A DNA stretch of 64,000 nt from an uncultured Flavobacteriales bacterium (GTDB lineage: Bacteria > Bacteroidota > Bacteroidia > Flavobacteriales_G > Salibacteraceae). Below are positions 40,042 through 51,000 of this stretch, piece by piece. Position numbers and translations under genes: made by a program. Numbering within the stretch: the first letter of the stretch is position 1; each line of letters opens with the position of its first letter. The stretch spans positions 62,001 to 126,000 of the forward strand of contig CAJXNO010000001.1 of NCBI GenBank assembly GCA_913057205.1, in the 5' to 3' direction. Under the pieces are notes generated by a model that saw nothing but the letters and a program-made list of their open reading frames with translations, was not told where the DNA came from and made no database searches.

Positions 40042-40787
40042 TATGGGGCTTGAAATATGCGAGGTTTTGATAATCCCCACTTCGTGAGTCGATAGAGCAT
40101 CGAGTAGTAGAGCACTCCGAGTCCGTATTTGGAACTGCGAGAGAAATTGATGGAGGAAGCTTCTTCGAAGTATTTGGTTGGACAGGTCACCTCCGCGATT
40201 TCAAAACCAGCGTAGAAGATCTGGCAGAGCATCTGGTTGTCAAACACAAAGTCATCTGAATTCGCGTCAAAATTGATGCTTTGAAGCACTTCTTTGGAGA
40301 AGGCGCGATAGCCGGTATGGTACTCGCTGAGTTTTTGTCCGATCAGTACGTTCTGCGTAAACGTAAGGAAGCGGTTGGCGATGTATTTGTACATCGGCAT
40401 GCCTCCTCTCAAGGCTCCTTTACCAAGGATCCGACTCGCTAAAACGCACTCGTATAAACCACTAGCGATGATGTCGGCAATGGCAGGAATCAATAGCGGG
40501 GTGTATTGGTAATCAGGGTGTACCATGATGGTGATGTCAGCATCCAACTCCAGCGCCTTGCGGTAACATGACTTCTGGTTTCCGCCGTATCCTTTGTTCT
40601 GCTTGTGGGTGATCACGTGCTTGATGCCAATCTCCTTGGCAAGCTTGGAGGTGTTGTCAGAGCTCTTATCATCCACCAATACCACTTCATCTACAATATC
40701 AAATGGAATCTCGTCATACGTGGTCTTGAGTGTCTTCTCTGCATTGTAAGCAGGCATGACAACAACAACTTTCTTTCCTCTGATCAT
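40041..40787 (-). CDS. Glycosyltransferase family 2 (DPM1-like)
   Basis: VVVVMPAYNAEKTLKTTYDEIP, VVLVDDKSSDNTSKLAKEIG, HPDYQYTPLLIP. Confidence 0.93.
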   Translation of the reverse strand: MIRGKKVVVVMPAYNAEKTLKTTYDEIPFDIVDEVVLVDDKSSDNTSKLAKEIGIKHVITHKQNKGYGGNQKSCYRKALELDADITIMVHPDYQYTPLLIPAIADIIASGLYECVLASRILGKGALRGGMPMYKYIANRFLTFTQNVLIGQKLSEYHTGYRAFSKEVLQSINFDANSDDFVFDNQMLCQIFYAGFEIAEVTCPTKYFEEASSINFSRSSKYGLGVLYYSMLYRLTKWGLSKPRIFQAP

Positions 40788-40975
40788 GGGGCGAAAATAG
40801 GGAAGTAGCTTGCAAACCTGACGCTAGGTCGATCAATGAATCAACAATACATGCTGGGTATTACAGATCACATCGCTTTTCTCAGCACTTCGCACAGTTA
40901 TTCCTACCTGATTTGCCTAATTTGGACGCAGGCGCTCGTCCATTTCTGGTTTGAGGCTTGTCTAACCTCTGCAAA

Positions 40976-43305
40976 ATGTTGCTGAGATCCACTTTATTGG
41001 CCATCTTCTTAATCGTTGGCCCGCTGATGCTGCGGGGTCAAGACGATCTAGACAGCCTTTGGGGCGTTTGGGAGAACATGGAGCTCCACGATACGGTGAG
41101 GGCGGAAGTGCTTGGACCGATATTCAAGAAGTTCCTCTATACGCAGCCCGATAGCGCATTTAGTATCGCCTCCATGCAACTTGTATTGGCTGAAAAGCTA
41201 GCTCACCAGAAGCTCATTGCCCAAGCTCAGATCAACCAAGGTAGGGCTCGACTGCACCAAAGTAGGTTCAAGGAGGCCATGGAATATTTCCAATTGGGAC
41301 TCGCGACCGCCAGAGTGGTTCGATTTGCTTCTGGCGAAGCTTCGGCCTTGAATAACATGGGCATCGTACTAGAAAGTACCGGCGACTATGCAAGATCGAT
41401 CGATCATTACATGCAAAGCCTCAAAATCAGAGAGGAGGAGGGCAATAAGCAGGGGGGGCTGCCGGTTGCTTAATCAACATTGGGCTCGTGTATTGGAGCC
41501 AAGACGACCCGGGACGTGCATTGGAGTATAACCTGCAGAGTCTCGCCATCAAGGAAGAGATAGGACATCAATGGGGAATTGCCATAAATCTGAACAATAT
41601 TGGACTGATCTATAAGGACTTGGGGCGGCTTGAAGAGGCGAAAGAAAGTCACGAGCGCAGCTTGGCTATCTACTAAGCACAGAAGGATAAACACGGCGAA
41701 GCTTCCGCATTGAGCAACCTAGGACTTGCCTATCAAGGCATGGGCTCATTCAGGAAAGCGATAGCGCTGTACGAGCAAAGTCTTGACATGTTCGAAGAGA
41801 TCGATTTTCCTCAAGGGATTGCGATAAACTTGATCAATTTAGGACAATCCTATGCGGGTCTTGGAGATTTGCCAAGAGCAAGGGACTACAGCGAGCGAGG
41901 CCTTGATCTCGCTACGGATCTCGGGGCAGCTATCGAAGCAAGAGGAGCAGCGGAATCCTTATGGATTATCGAAAAAGACCTTGGGAACTATAAACGAGCA
42001 CTCGAGGTGTACGAAAGGTTCATCAGCATAAAAGACAGTATTGAAAGTCAAGAGAATCAACAAGTGATCATTAGGCAAGAGTTCAGGTATGCCTATGAAA
42101 AGCAAGCCGCAGCGGATAGCGTTCAGGCAGCGGAAGCAAAAAAGGTTATGGATGCTCAACTAGCCGCACAAGAAGCGCAACTTGAAAAGGAAAAGTCACA
42201 ATGTTATGCCCTTTGGGGTGGACTGGGGCTCTTGGCCATGTTTTGAGGGGTGATGTTCAACCGTTTTCAGGTTACGCGGAAGCAGAAAGACATCATTTCA
42301 GGTCAAAAGGAACTGGTGGAGCACCAGAAAAGTGAGGTAGATCTCGCCCATGCCCAGCTGACGGAGAAGAATAAGGAAATCCTAGATTCCATTGTCTATG
42401 CCAAGCGTATACAGCAGGCTATTCTGCCGCCTGATAAGCTCTTTAAATCCTACTTGAAAGACAGCTTTGTCCTGTATATTCCAAAAGATGTGGTCGCCGG
42501 TGATTTCTATTGGATGGAGACGGTAGAACGTCCCCTCTTGGGAGGGATTCAGGGGGGGGCTACTGAGAATCCTAAAAGACCTCACCACCCTGCCGCGTTA
42601 GAGATTGGTGAAACTCACGGGGCTGCCAACGCCGGAGACGGGGAGCTCATTCTTTGGACCGCAGCTGATTGTACCGGACACGGTGTGCCTGGAGCCATGG
42701 TTTCTGTGGTTTGTGTGAATGGTTTGAATCGAGCTGTAAGGGAATTCGGCCTCCGTGACCCTGCGGAGATCCTCGAAAAGACACGAGAATTGGTCATTCG
42801 AGAGTTCGAAAAGAGTGAAGAGGATGTAAAGGATGGAATGGACATCTCGTTGTGTGTTTTGGATACCAAGACAAGAAAACTACACTGGGCCGGAGCGCAT
42901 AACCCACTTTGGATTGCTACGACCCGTGATATACCAGAACTCAGTCAAGATGATGAGCACAGTTCTGACCGTCATCGAAAGATGGAGGGCGATGGCCTCG
43001 CTATGTTTGAAGTAAGGGCAGATAAACAGCCGATCGGCAAGCATATCAACATGGGTCCATTTACCAAGCGTGAATTGCAGCTTCATCCAGGGGACACCCT
43101 GTACACTTTCACCGATGGTTTCCCTGACCAGTTTGGCGGCGAACGCGGTAAGAAGTTCAAGTCAGGAAGTTTTAAGCGAACACTGCTGCGTTTGTCATCA
43201 GAACCTATCGAAGAACAAGGTTTGCTGCTCCAAAAAGCCTTTGAAGCCTGGCGCGGTGAGCACGAACAGGTTGATGACGTTTGCGTCATAGGCGTTAGGA
43301 TATGA
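40976..43305 (+). pseudogene. TPR-repeat / SpoIIE-type (PP2C) phosphatase regulator, disrupted
   Basis: Signal peptide + TPRs + coiled coil + PP2C (DFYWMET...TAADCTGHGVPGAMVSVVCVNGLNRAVREFG). Frame changes at the G7 tract near 41455; in-frame TAA at 41674 and TGA at 42244. Confidence 0.78.
42531..42560. repeat. GC-rich palindromic repeat-like insert within the PP2C coding region
   Basis: TCCCCTCTTGGGAGGGATTCAGGGGGGGGC: imperfect hairpin TCCCCTC/GAGGGA plus G8 tract, in an extra low-complexity stretch of the domain. Confidence 0.5.
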
Positions 43306-43382
43306 CAAAGGGCTCATCCAGTAAAGGATTTCGCCCGTCCATTTAGAAAGTAGTTTACTGAGTGAATCGGGCAATGCACTTC

Positions 43383-44921
43383 CTACCCTGCCCAATCATC
43401 CCGATCCAAGCTGCGGTATTGAATGGCTTCCGCCAGATGGCTGGTTTGAATCTGCTCGGATGCATCCAGGTCTGCTATGGTCCGTGCAACCTTCAGTATG
43501 CGGTCATAGGCACGGGCGGATAGCCCAAGTCGTTCCATCGCTGTTTTCAAAATGGCTTGTCCGCTTTCGTCAATAGAGCAGTGCCGATTGATCATTTGCT
43601 TGCTCATCTGGGCGTTGGCGTAAACGCCTTCACTTCCCTCAAAGCGCTGTTCTTGTTGCTGACGGGCCTGAATGACCCTTTTCCGCACCGCTTCGCTGGG
43701 TTCTCCTTTTCTTTTGTCAGACAGCTCTTCGAAGTTCACCGGGGTGACTTCAATGTGGATATCAATGCGATCGAGCAGAGGGCCGCTCACTTTGTTCAGG
43801 TATTTCTGCACTGTGCCGGGCGGACAAACACAATCCTTCTCTGGGTGGTTGTAGAAGCCACACGGACAAGGGTTCATGGAGGCAACCAGCATGAATGAAG
43901 CAGGAAAGTCAACAGAGATCTTTGCGCGTGAGATCGTTACCCGACGTTCTTCCATGGGCTGGCGCATCACCTCTAGTACAGTCCGCTTGAACTCGGGTAA
44001 CTCATCCAAGAAAAGTACCCCGTTGTGTGCCAATGAGATCTCACCAGGCTGCGGGAAGCCCCCACCGCCAACAAGTGCGACATCTGAAATCGTGTGATGA
44101 GGAGATCGGTACGGCCTCGTAGTGATCAAGCCACTGCCGCCAGTAGTGCGGCCCACCACCGAATGAATCTTAGTGGTCTCCAAGGCCTCTTTCAGGTTCA
44201 TGGGAGGCAGAATGGTTGGAAGCCGCTTCGCCAACATTGTCTTCCCTGCCCCAGGCGGACCGATCAGGATGACGTTATGTCCACCTGCTGCAGCAATTTC
44301 TAAGGCACGTTTGATGTTCTCTTGTCCTTTCACATCTGCAAAGTCCACCTCAAAAGCATCAAGCCTCTGGTAGAACGCCGTCTTGGCATCGAACGTGGTT
44401 ATAGGTAGCTCTTGCTCTCTTTCAAAATGCGCGATTACTTCTTGGATCGTAGCTGCACCGCGCACTTCGAGTCCGTCTACAATGGCTGCTTCCTGTGCAT
44501 TCTCCGCGGGAAGAATGATGCCTTTGAATCCTTCTGTTTTGGCCTGCAAGGTGATCGGCAGGACCCCTTTGATCGGACGAAGCCGTCCGTCTAGTGCCAA
44601 CTCACCCATGATGATGTGGTCGCTCACCTGTTCACTATTGATCTGCTCAGATGCAGCAAGGATGCCGATGGCGAGCGTGAGGTCATACGATGAGCCTTCT
44701 TTTCGAATATCGGCAGGTGCCATATTGATCGTGATCTGCTTACCAGGGATTTTGTAGCCGGAATGTTTCAGTGCGGCGTCGATCCGTTGTTGGCTTTCTT
44801 TTACGGCACTATCCGGTAGTCCAACCAAGTAGAAGTTAATGCCTGATGCAATGTTTACCTCAACCGTGATGGTGGTGGCATCAACCCCGTGCACGGCGCT
44901 TCCGTATGTCTTGATGAGCAT
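43383..44921 (-). CDS. YifB family Mg chelatase-like AAA ATPase
   Basis: MLIKTYGSAVHGVDATTITVEV, GHNVILIGPPGAGKTMLAKRLPTILPP, RPYRSPHHTISDVALVGGG, LARAYDRILKVARTIADL-like C-terminus. Confidence 0.96.
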   Translation of the reverse strand: MLIKTYGSAVHGVDATTITVEVNIASGINFYLVGLPDSAVKESQQRIDAALKHSGYKIPGKQITINMAPADIRKEGSSYDLTLAIGILAASEQINSEQVSDHIIMGELALDGRLRPIKGVLPITLQAKTEGFKGIILPAENAQEAAIVDGLEVRGAATIQEVIAHFEREQELPITTFDAKTAFYQRLDAFEVDFADVKGQENIKRALEIAAAGGHNVILIGPPGAGKTMLAKRLPTILPPMNLKEALETTKIHSVVGRTTGGSGLITTRPYRSPHHTISDVALVGGGGFPQPGEISLAHNGVLFLDELPEFKRTVLEVMRQPMEERRVTISRAKISVDFPASFMLVASMNPCPCGFYNHPEKDCVCPPGTVQKYLNKVSGPLLDRIDIHIEVTPVNFEELSDKRKGEPSEAVRKRVIQARQQQEQRFEGSEGVYANAQMSKQMINRHCSIDESGQAILKTAMERLGLSARAYDRILKVARTIADLDASEQIQTSHLAEAIQYRSLDRDDWAG

Positions 44922-45075
44922 AGCTGCTTTTTGAGCTGGAAAATAGGAGTGGTTGCTAGCAGGTTTCAAACGGATATGACATGAAGATGCTAATATCAGT
45001 TGCGCAAATCCTTAACCTCATTAACGCGCTTTATTTCGGGAGGCACTTACCTTCAACCTTCATTTCTGCGATGGT

Positions 45076-45320
45076 TTGAAAGAGGGAATGCTCTATAGTA
45101 TGTGTTGGGAAGATCATGAGGTGATCGAAGCGCTTGTTCAAGCGGGTGACCGTGTTGCGATGGATTGTGGGATGGCGACAGCGCTTTTATTTTGGCTATA
45201 TCCTGTGGAAGCCAACAAGATCAATGCTGCGCAAGTGATGGTTCTCAATGCAGTCATAGAATGTAGGTTTTGGGAAAGGTACTATTCTCCACCCCTTGAT
45301 CCGTTTGTAAACGGACATAC
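45076..45320 (+). pseudogene. N-terminal remnant resembling a DUF3419/BtaA-type aminocarboxypropyltransferase
   Basis: MLYSMCWEDHEVIEALVQAGDRVAMDCGMATALLFWLYPVEANKINAAQVMVLNAVIECRFWERYY resembles the family N-terminal pattern (YSxCWEDxxV...GDRV...NPAQ); no downstream domain, runs into dsbD. Confidence 0.45.
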
Positions 45321-47831
45321 CTACTCTGCCATCGTCATGCTCTTCGCTTGCTCAAAGGCATCCAAACCGCAATCGAGGAATGACTTGTATTCCTCTACAT
45401 CTGGTGTATATCCCACTGGAACATTCAAGAGCTTTTCATCCGGAGTCATCAGCACGTAGTATGGCTGACTGTTGTTGCGGAAGGTCTCCGTTTGGAGGGT
45501 CGCCCATTTGTTTCCGATGGTCTTGATCTTCTTCTTTCTTCCCGTATTGGTCTGGTACTCGAACTGATCTTCTTCCGGAAGTTCCTTTCGGTCATCCACA
45601 TAAAGACTGATCAATACATAATCATCGTTCAAGCGGTTGTAGATCTCAGGTTTCACCCACACGTTTTCTTCCATGCGTCGGCAGTTCACACACGCCCAGC
45701 CCGTGAAGTCGATCATGATGGGTTTGTTGTTCGCCTTCGCATACGCGAGTCCTTCTTCATAGTCTTTGAAGCAATTGATGTCTAGCGGACAGTTCGAATC
45801 CTTCTCATACACGCTGTAGAACAGTGGAGGAGGGAAGCCACTGAGCAATTGCAGGTTGGCGTATTTGGTGTTTGTTAGTCCTGGAAGCAAGTACACCACG
45901 AAAGCGATCACCATAGCTGCCAGGCCTTTTCTACCCAATCCGATCTTTTCGTTCGGATTGTCATGCGGGAAGCGGATCAAGCCTAGTAAGTACAGGGCTA
46001 AACCGATGCCGATCACGATCCACAAACCGAAGAAGATCTCGCGCTTCAGCAAGCCCCAATGCTCTACCAAGTCTGCGTTGGAAAGGAACTTTACAGCAAG
46101 GGCGAGTTCAACAAATCCGAGCACCACCTTCACGGTATTCAACCAGCTGCCAGAGCGAGGAAGAGAGTTCAACCAGCCTGGGAAGGCCGCAAACAGTCCG
46201 AACGGAAGCGCCAAGGCGAGGCCAAAGCCGGCCATACCTGCAGACAATTGGAAGGCACCTCCATCTGAAGTCAAGGAACCCGCCAGCAACGAACCTAAGA
46301 TCGGTCCGGTACAACTGAAGGATACGATCGCCAAGGTAAGTGCCATGAAGAAGATCCCCAAAAGTCCACCGATGTTGGATGCACTATCCACCTTGTTCGC
46401 CACTCCACTTGGAAGGGTAAGTTCATAGTAGCCGAAGAAGGAAATAGCAAAAGCTACGAAGATCACAAAGAAGGATACGTTCAGCCACACGTTGGTGGAG
46501 ATGGTGTTGAGGATCTCCGGGTCCACGCTGTCCATCAAGTGAAACGGCAGTGAGAGCAGGATGTAAATCATGAAGATGCTGAAGCCATAGAGGAAGGCGT
46601 TCATGAGTCCCTTTGCTTTGTTCTCGCTGCTCTTGGTGAAGAAGCTAACGGTAAGGGGAATCATCGGGAAAACGCAAGGAGTAAGCAGCGCAACAAGTCC
46701 ACCGAGGAATCCTAGGAGGAAAATGGATAGGTAGCCGCCTCCACCCTCACTGCTGTCGCCATGGTCTTCATCGCCACAAGCATTCATTGGGTTGTCCAAG
46801 TCAATGGATCCGATCTTCAATTGCGAAACGGCATCTCCAGCAGCAGCTGATGTTGTTGCTGAAAGGTCATCTGCTTCGATCAACTTGCCCGTAGTCGCAT
46901 CGATCGTGAAGGTGACCGATTCTGGTGGTAGGCATTTTTCATCATCGCAGGTCATAAAGTAAACCTCGCCTTCGATGTTCTCATCTCCATTGACGCGGAA
47001 GTCTTGCTCCAAGATCATCGTATTGGAGTAGAAATTTAGGTCCATCATGAAGTTTGGGTCATACTCGCTGATCATTTTACCGATCTCACGAACTTCACCG
47101 ACCTTTTCAAATGAACCTTTCAACAATGCGAAGTCCGTTGCAACAGGACCATCTTCTTCTGGCAAATCCTTGGAATACACATGCCAATGCTCCTCAATCG
47201 AAGCGATGGCTCTTACCGTGATCAATCCATCTTCTTTTTGTTCTGTATCAAACCGCCAGCTCACGGGCTGATAGACCTCCGAAGTTTCGCCCGCGATACC
47301 TTCTGTGGTCGGCACTTCCTCTGCGGTCGAAGTCGATGCGTCTTGATCGGCTTTTGTTGGCGCTGCTCCGGGCTTCAGAGCCTTTTCAATATCGAAGCTG
47401 AAGTCGATGTACTCCGGAGGCAAGCATTTGGTGTCGTCACAGGTCATGTAGGTCAACTCTCCAGTCACCTTTGCCATGTCTGCCGTGAGCTTCACCTTTT
47501 GGGTCAAGGTTACTTTCTTCTCGAACCAGGATAGTTCCATATCAAAGTTCGGATCGTACTCTTTGTGAGCCTTTGGTTCTACAATGCCATCCACCAACTT
47601 CGCTCCTGAAAGCTCGTCGAAGATTACCTCCGTAGGAATGGGGCCCATATCGCTTTCGAGCTTCGTGGCGTACACGTGCCAACCCTCCTCAATGTTAGCG
47701 GTGAACTCAAGAATAGCATGTTCATCGCCGTCTAAGCGGTGCGAAAAGCTCCATTTTACCGGATCGTAAACCTGCGCTGTCGCTTGAAAACCAATGATCA
47801 AGATCCCTATGATCGCGAATAACCTACCCAT
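45321..47831 (-). CDS. Thiol:disulfide interchange protein DsbD-like, with duplicated N-terminal domain
   Basis: Two N-terminal DsbD-alpha-like units (EEGWHVYATKL...YMTCDDTKCLPPE; EEHWHVYSKDL...YFMTCDDEKCLPPE), TM region (LTPCVFPMIPLTVSFF), C-terminal thioredoxin (DFTGWACVNCRRMEENVW). Confidence 0.94.
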   Translation of the reverse strand: MGRLFAIIGILIIGFQATAQVYDPVKWSFSHRLDGDEHAILEFTANIEEGWHVYATKLESDMGPIPTEVIFDELSGAKLVDGIVEPKAHKEYDPNFDMELSWFEKKVTLTQKVKLTADMAKVTGELTYMTCDDTKCLPPEYIDFSFDIEKALKPGAAPTKADQDASTSTAEEVPTTEGIAGETSEVYQPVSWRFDTEQKEDGLITVRAIASIEEHWHVYSKDLPEEDGPVATDFALLKGSFEKVGEVREIGKMISEYDPNFMMDLNFYSNTMILEQDFRVNGDENIEGEVYFMTCDDEKCLPPESVTFTIDATTGKLIEADDLSATTSAAAGDAVSQLKIGSIDLDNPMNACGDEDHGDSSEGGGGYLSIFLLGFLGGLVALLTPCVFPMIPLTVSFFTKSSENKAKGLMNAFLYGFSIFMIYILLSLPFHLMDSVDPEILNTISTNVWLNVSFFVIFVAFAISFFGYYELTLPSGVANKVDSASNIGGLLGIFFMALTLAIVSFSCTGPILGSLLAGSLTSDGGAFQLSAGMAGFGLALALPFGLFAAFPGWLNSLPRSGSWLNTVKVVLGFVELALAVKFLSNADLVEHWGLLKREIFFGLWIVIGIGLALYLLGLIRFPHDNPNEKIGLGRKGLAAMVIAFVVYLLPGLTNTKYANLQLLSGFPPPLFYSVYEKDSNCPLDINCFKDYEEGLAYAKANNKPIMIDFTGWACVNCRRMEENVWVKPEIYNRLNDDYVLISLYVDDRKELPEEDQFEYQTNTGRKKKIKTIGNKWATLQTETFRNNSQPYYVLMTPDEKLLNVPVGYTPDVEEYKSFLDCGLDAFEQAKSMTMAE

Positions 47832-47961
47832 TCTTTGCTTGTATTTGTAAGTGTACAAAAATAGACAAGGCCCACGTTTGCCGTAAGAAAGCCGTCGGAT
47901 TGTTTGGATTCTTAACCTCCGGATTGGCAGCGATTTTTAACACTTCTACCGAGGATGCTAT

Positions 47962-47996
47962 GAAAAAGGGCGCCCCATGAAAATCGTGAAGCGCCC
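47962..47996 (-). terminator. Rho-independent terminator downstream of the RND efflux operon
   Basis: Minus strand GGGCGC...GCGCCC followed by TTTTT. Confidence 0.65.
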
Positions 47997-48037
47997 AACC
48001 TACACCTACTACCCAACTAGTGAGTTTCGTTCCAAGC

Positions 48038-51000
48038 TTACAGGTGCAATTCTCGGTCGCCTGCAAGTTTGTATGCCAATCTTGTTTTCAAATAGTACAT
48101 CACGGGTACGATCACCAGCGTTAAGAAGGTCGCGAAGGTTAAACCGAAGATCACGGTCCAGCTCATCGGCCCCCAGAACATCACGTTATCGCCACCCACG
48201 TAGATCTTTGGATCGTATTCTGTGAGGAGGGAAATGAAATCGATGTTCAAGCCAATCGCAAGTGGGATCAGTCCTAGGACGGTTGTAATTGCTGTCAACA
48301 ATACCGGACGTAAACGTTTCTTTCCTCCTTCAACGATGCAATCGATCATTTCATCGATGGGCAGTTTTGCATTTTCTGGAAGTCCGAGCCGCTCTCGTCT
48401 GCGGTCCATGATCAGCTTGGTATAGTCGATAAGAACAATCGCATTGTTAACTACGATACCTGCCAGGGAAATGATACCGATCATTGTCATGATCACCACG
48501 AAATCCATTTGGAAGATAACCAGTCCGAGGAACACACCAATCAAGCTTAATACCACCGATCCAACAATGATAAATGGCGTAATGGCCGAGTTGAATTGGG
48601 TCACGAGGATCAAGAAGATCAAGAAAACAGCGATCATCAAGGCAGTACTCAAGAATGCCATTTCTTCTGCTTGGTCCTCTTGTTGACCGGTAAACTTGAG
48701 GGTTATGTCTTCCGGCATTTCATAGCCTTCCAATGTGCTCTTGATCTCCGCAACGACTTCGTTTGCATTATAGCTCTCAAGTACGTTGGAAGTGATGGTA
48801 ATCAAACGGGTTTGGTCCTTTCGCTTCACCGCGCTGAAGGTGGTCGAGTTATTCGCTTCGGCCACTGATGATATCGGAACCTGCTGGATCCGTCCATTGG
48901 TCTGGTCACGGAAGGTAATGAGCTGGTTCATCATCGCGTCTTCATCGTAGCGGAAGCGATCCTGTAGGCGGATCATGATCGGATAGTCGTCTTCACCTTC
49001 CTTGTAGCTCGATACTTCCAATCCGAACAGGGAGTTACGTAAGGTCTGTCCGATCTGTGCAGTAGAAAGATTGAAGCGACGCGCCTTTGCACGGTCGATA
49101 TCGATCGGCATCTCTGGCTTGCCCATTTCTACATCCAACTTGAGTTCTTCAATTCCGCCGATGTTGCGGTCGTTGATGAAGTTCTTCACCTCCTCGGCTT
49201 CTGTAAGCAATGCCTCATAGTCATCACCGGCCACTTCGATGTTGATCGGTTTGGCTTGCGGTGGACCAGCGGGATCTTTATCCACGGTGATCTGAACTCC
49301 AGGCGTACCTGCCACCAAAGAACGGATCTCATCCATCACCTTGTTGGTGCTTACCCCACGTCGGTACTGGAATTGTACGAAGGATACGGTGATCCGAGCT
49401 TTATGCGGAGTTGCAGCCATGGATGGACCCTCATTCGGGTCACTCGTGCCTTCACCTACTTGAGCAATGATCGATTCTACCAAGAAGTTATTTACGCGCT
49501 TGATGCCATTCTGTTCTGTGGTGTCCTGGAACTGGCTGGCGTAATCGATGATCTTGTTCTCGATGTCCTTGGTGATGATATTCACCTCCTCGATGTCAGT
49601 ACCGATTGGTGCTTCGATGAACACATTGACGTAGTTGGGCATGTTGGAGGGGAAGAAGACTACCTTCGGCATGAAGAGTCCGAGCAATATTCCTGAGAAT
49701 ACCAGCAAACCGATGGTTCCGAAGAAGTAGTAAAGCGGATTCTTTTTACGGAAAACGTGACGAAGCGTGCGCTCATACAAGTCCTCCAATGCCGGAAGGA
49801 AGGTGTTTTGAAAGTACTTCGTTCCAGGTGTCAGGAAGAATTTCGTGGTCAACACCAAGATGCCAGATAGGATGACGAGGTTTCCGAGCCAAGTCGCTGC
49901 AAACGAAAGCGCGATACCAATGGAGATCAAAATCGAAGCTATCTTGATGGCGCGTTTCGCTTTCATAGGCTTCTCTTCCAGTTTCATGTACATCGATGTT
50001 AGCACGGGGTTGATGACCAAGGCCACAAACAGACTCGATCCCAGAACGATCATCAAGGTTACCGGCAGGTAGAACATGAATTCTCCCATCAGTCCGGGCC
50101 AAACGATGAGCGGGGTAAAGGCCGCAAGCGTAGTTGCCGTAGATGCGATGATTGGCCAAGCAACTTCGCCAACGCCGTACTTGGCAGCTTCAATGGCGTC
50201 GTAGCCTTCGTCCATCAATCGATAGACATTCTCTACCACTACGATACCGTTATCCACCAGCATCCCCAGCGCGAGTACGAGAGAGAAAAGTACCATCATG
50301 TTCAAGGTCACGCCCATCACGCTTAAGATGAAGAAGGCGATGAACATAGACATTGGGATGGCGACTCCAACGAAGAGGGCGTTTCGGAGTCCAAGGAAGA
50401 AGAGCAGCACGGTGATCACGAGGATCATACCGAAGATGATGCTGTTTTCCAACTCGCTCACTTGGGTTCGGGTTTGCTTCGACTGATCCCCGGTGATGGT
50501 GATCTCGAGGTTGTTCGGGAACACATTGGCCTTCGCTTCCTCGAGTATCTCTTGGATCTGATCGGAGGCGTTGATGAGGTTCTCACCTGCGCGTTTCTTC
50601 ACATCAACCATCACCACGGGTTTGGTGTACTGTCGAGCAAAGCTCTCCGGCTCCTCATATTCGAAGGTCACTTCTGCGATGTCGCGTAGGTAAACGATGT
50701 TTTGCTTTTCCCGCTTTACGATCACATTGCCAAGTTCGTCTGGACTTTGCAAGTCACCCACCACGCGAACGGTTCTACGCATATCTCCTTGCAGCATAGA
50801 GCCTGCAGAAATGGTTACGTTCTCTTGGTTGATTGCATTCGCGATGTCATTGAAGCTCAGCTCGTTGGCCTGCAGTGCGAAGAGGTCAACGTTGACCTTC
50901 ATCTCCTTGTCTTGAACGCCACGGATGTCCACCTCGGTGATCTCCCCCAGCTTCTCGATTTTTTCTTCGAGGTACTCTGCGTATTGATTGAGCTGTTCCA

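Noticed and set aside
45856-46428. 190-aa plus-strand ORF
   Set aside because: Antisense to the dsbD membrane domain; no start context or domain.
47824-48066. 80-aa minus-strand ORF between the RND pump and dsbD
   Set aside because: Spans the predicted terminator at 47962-47996 and shows no domain; treated as intergenic.
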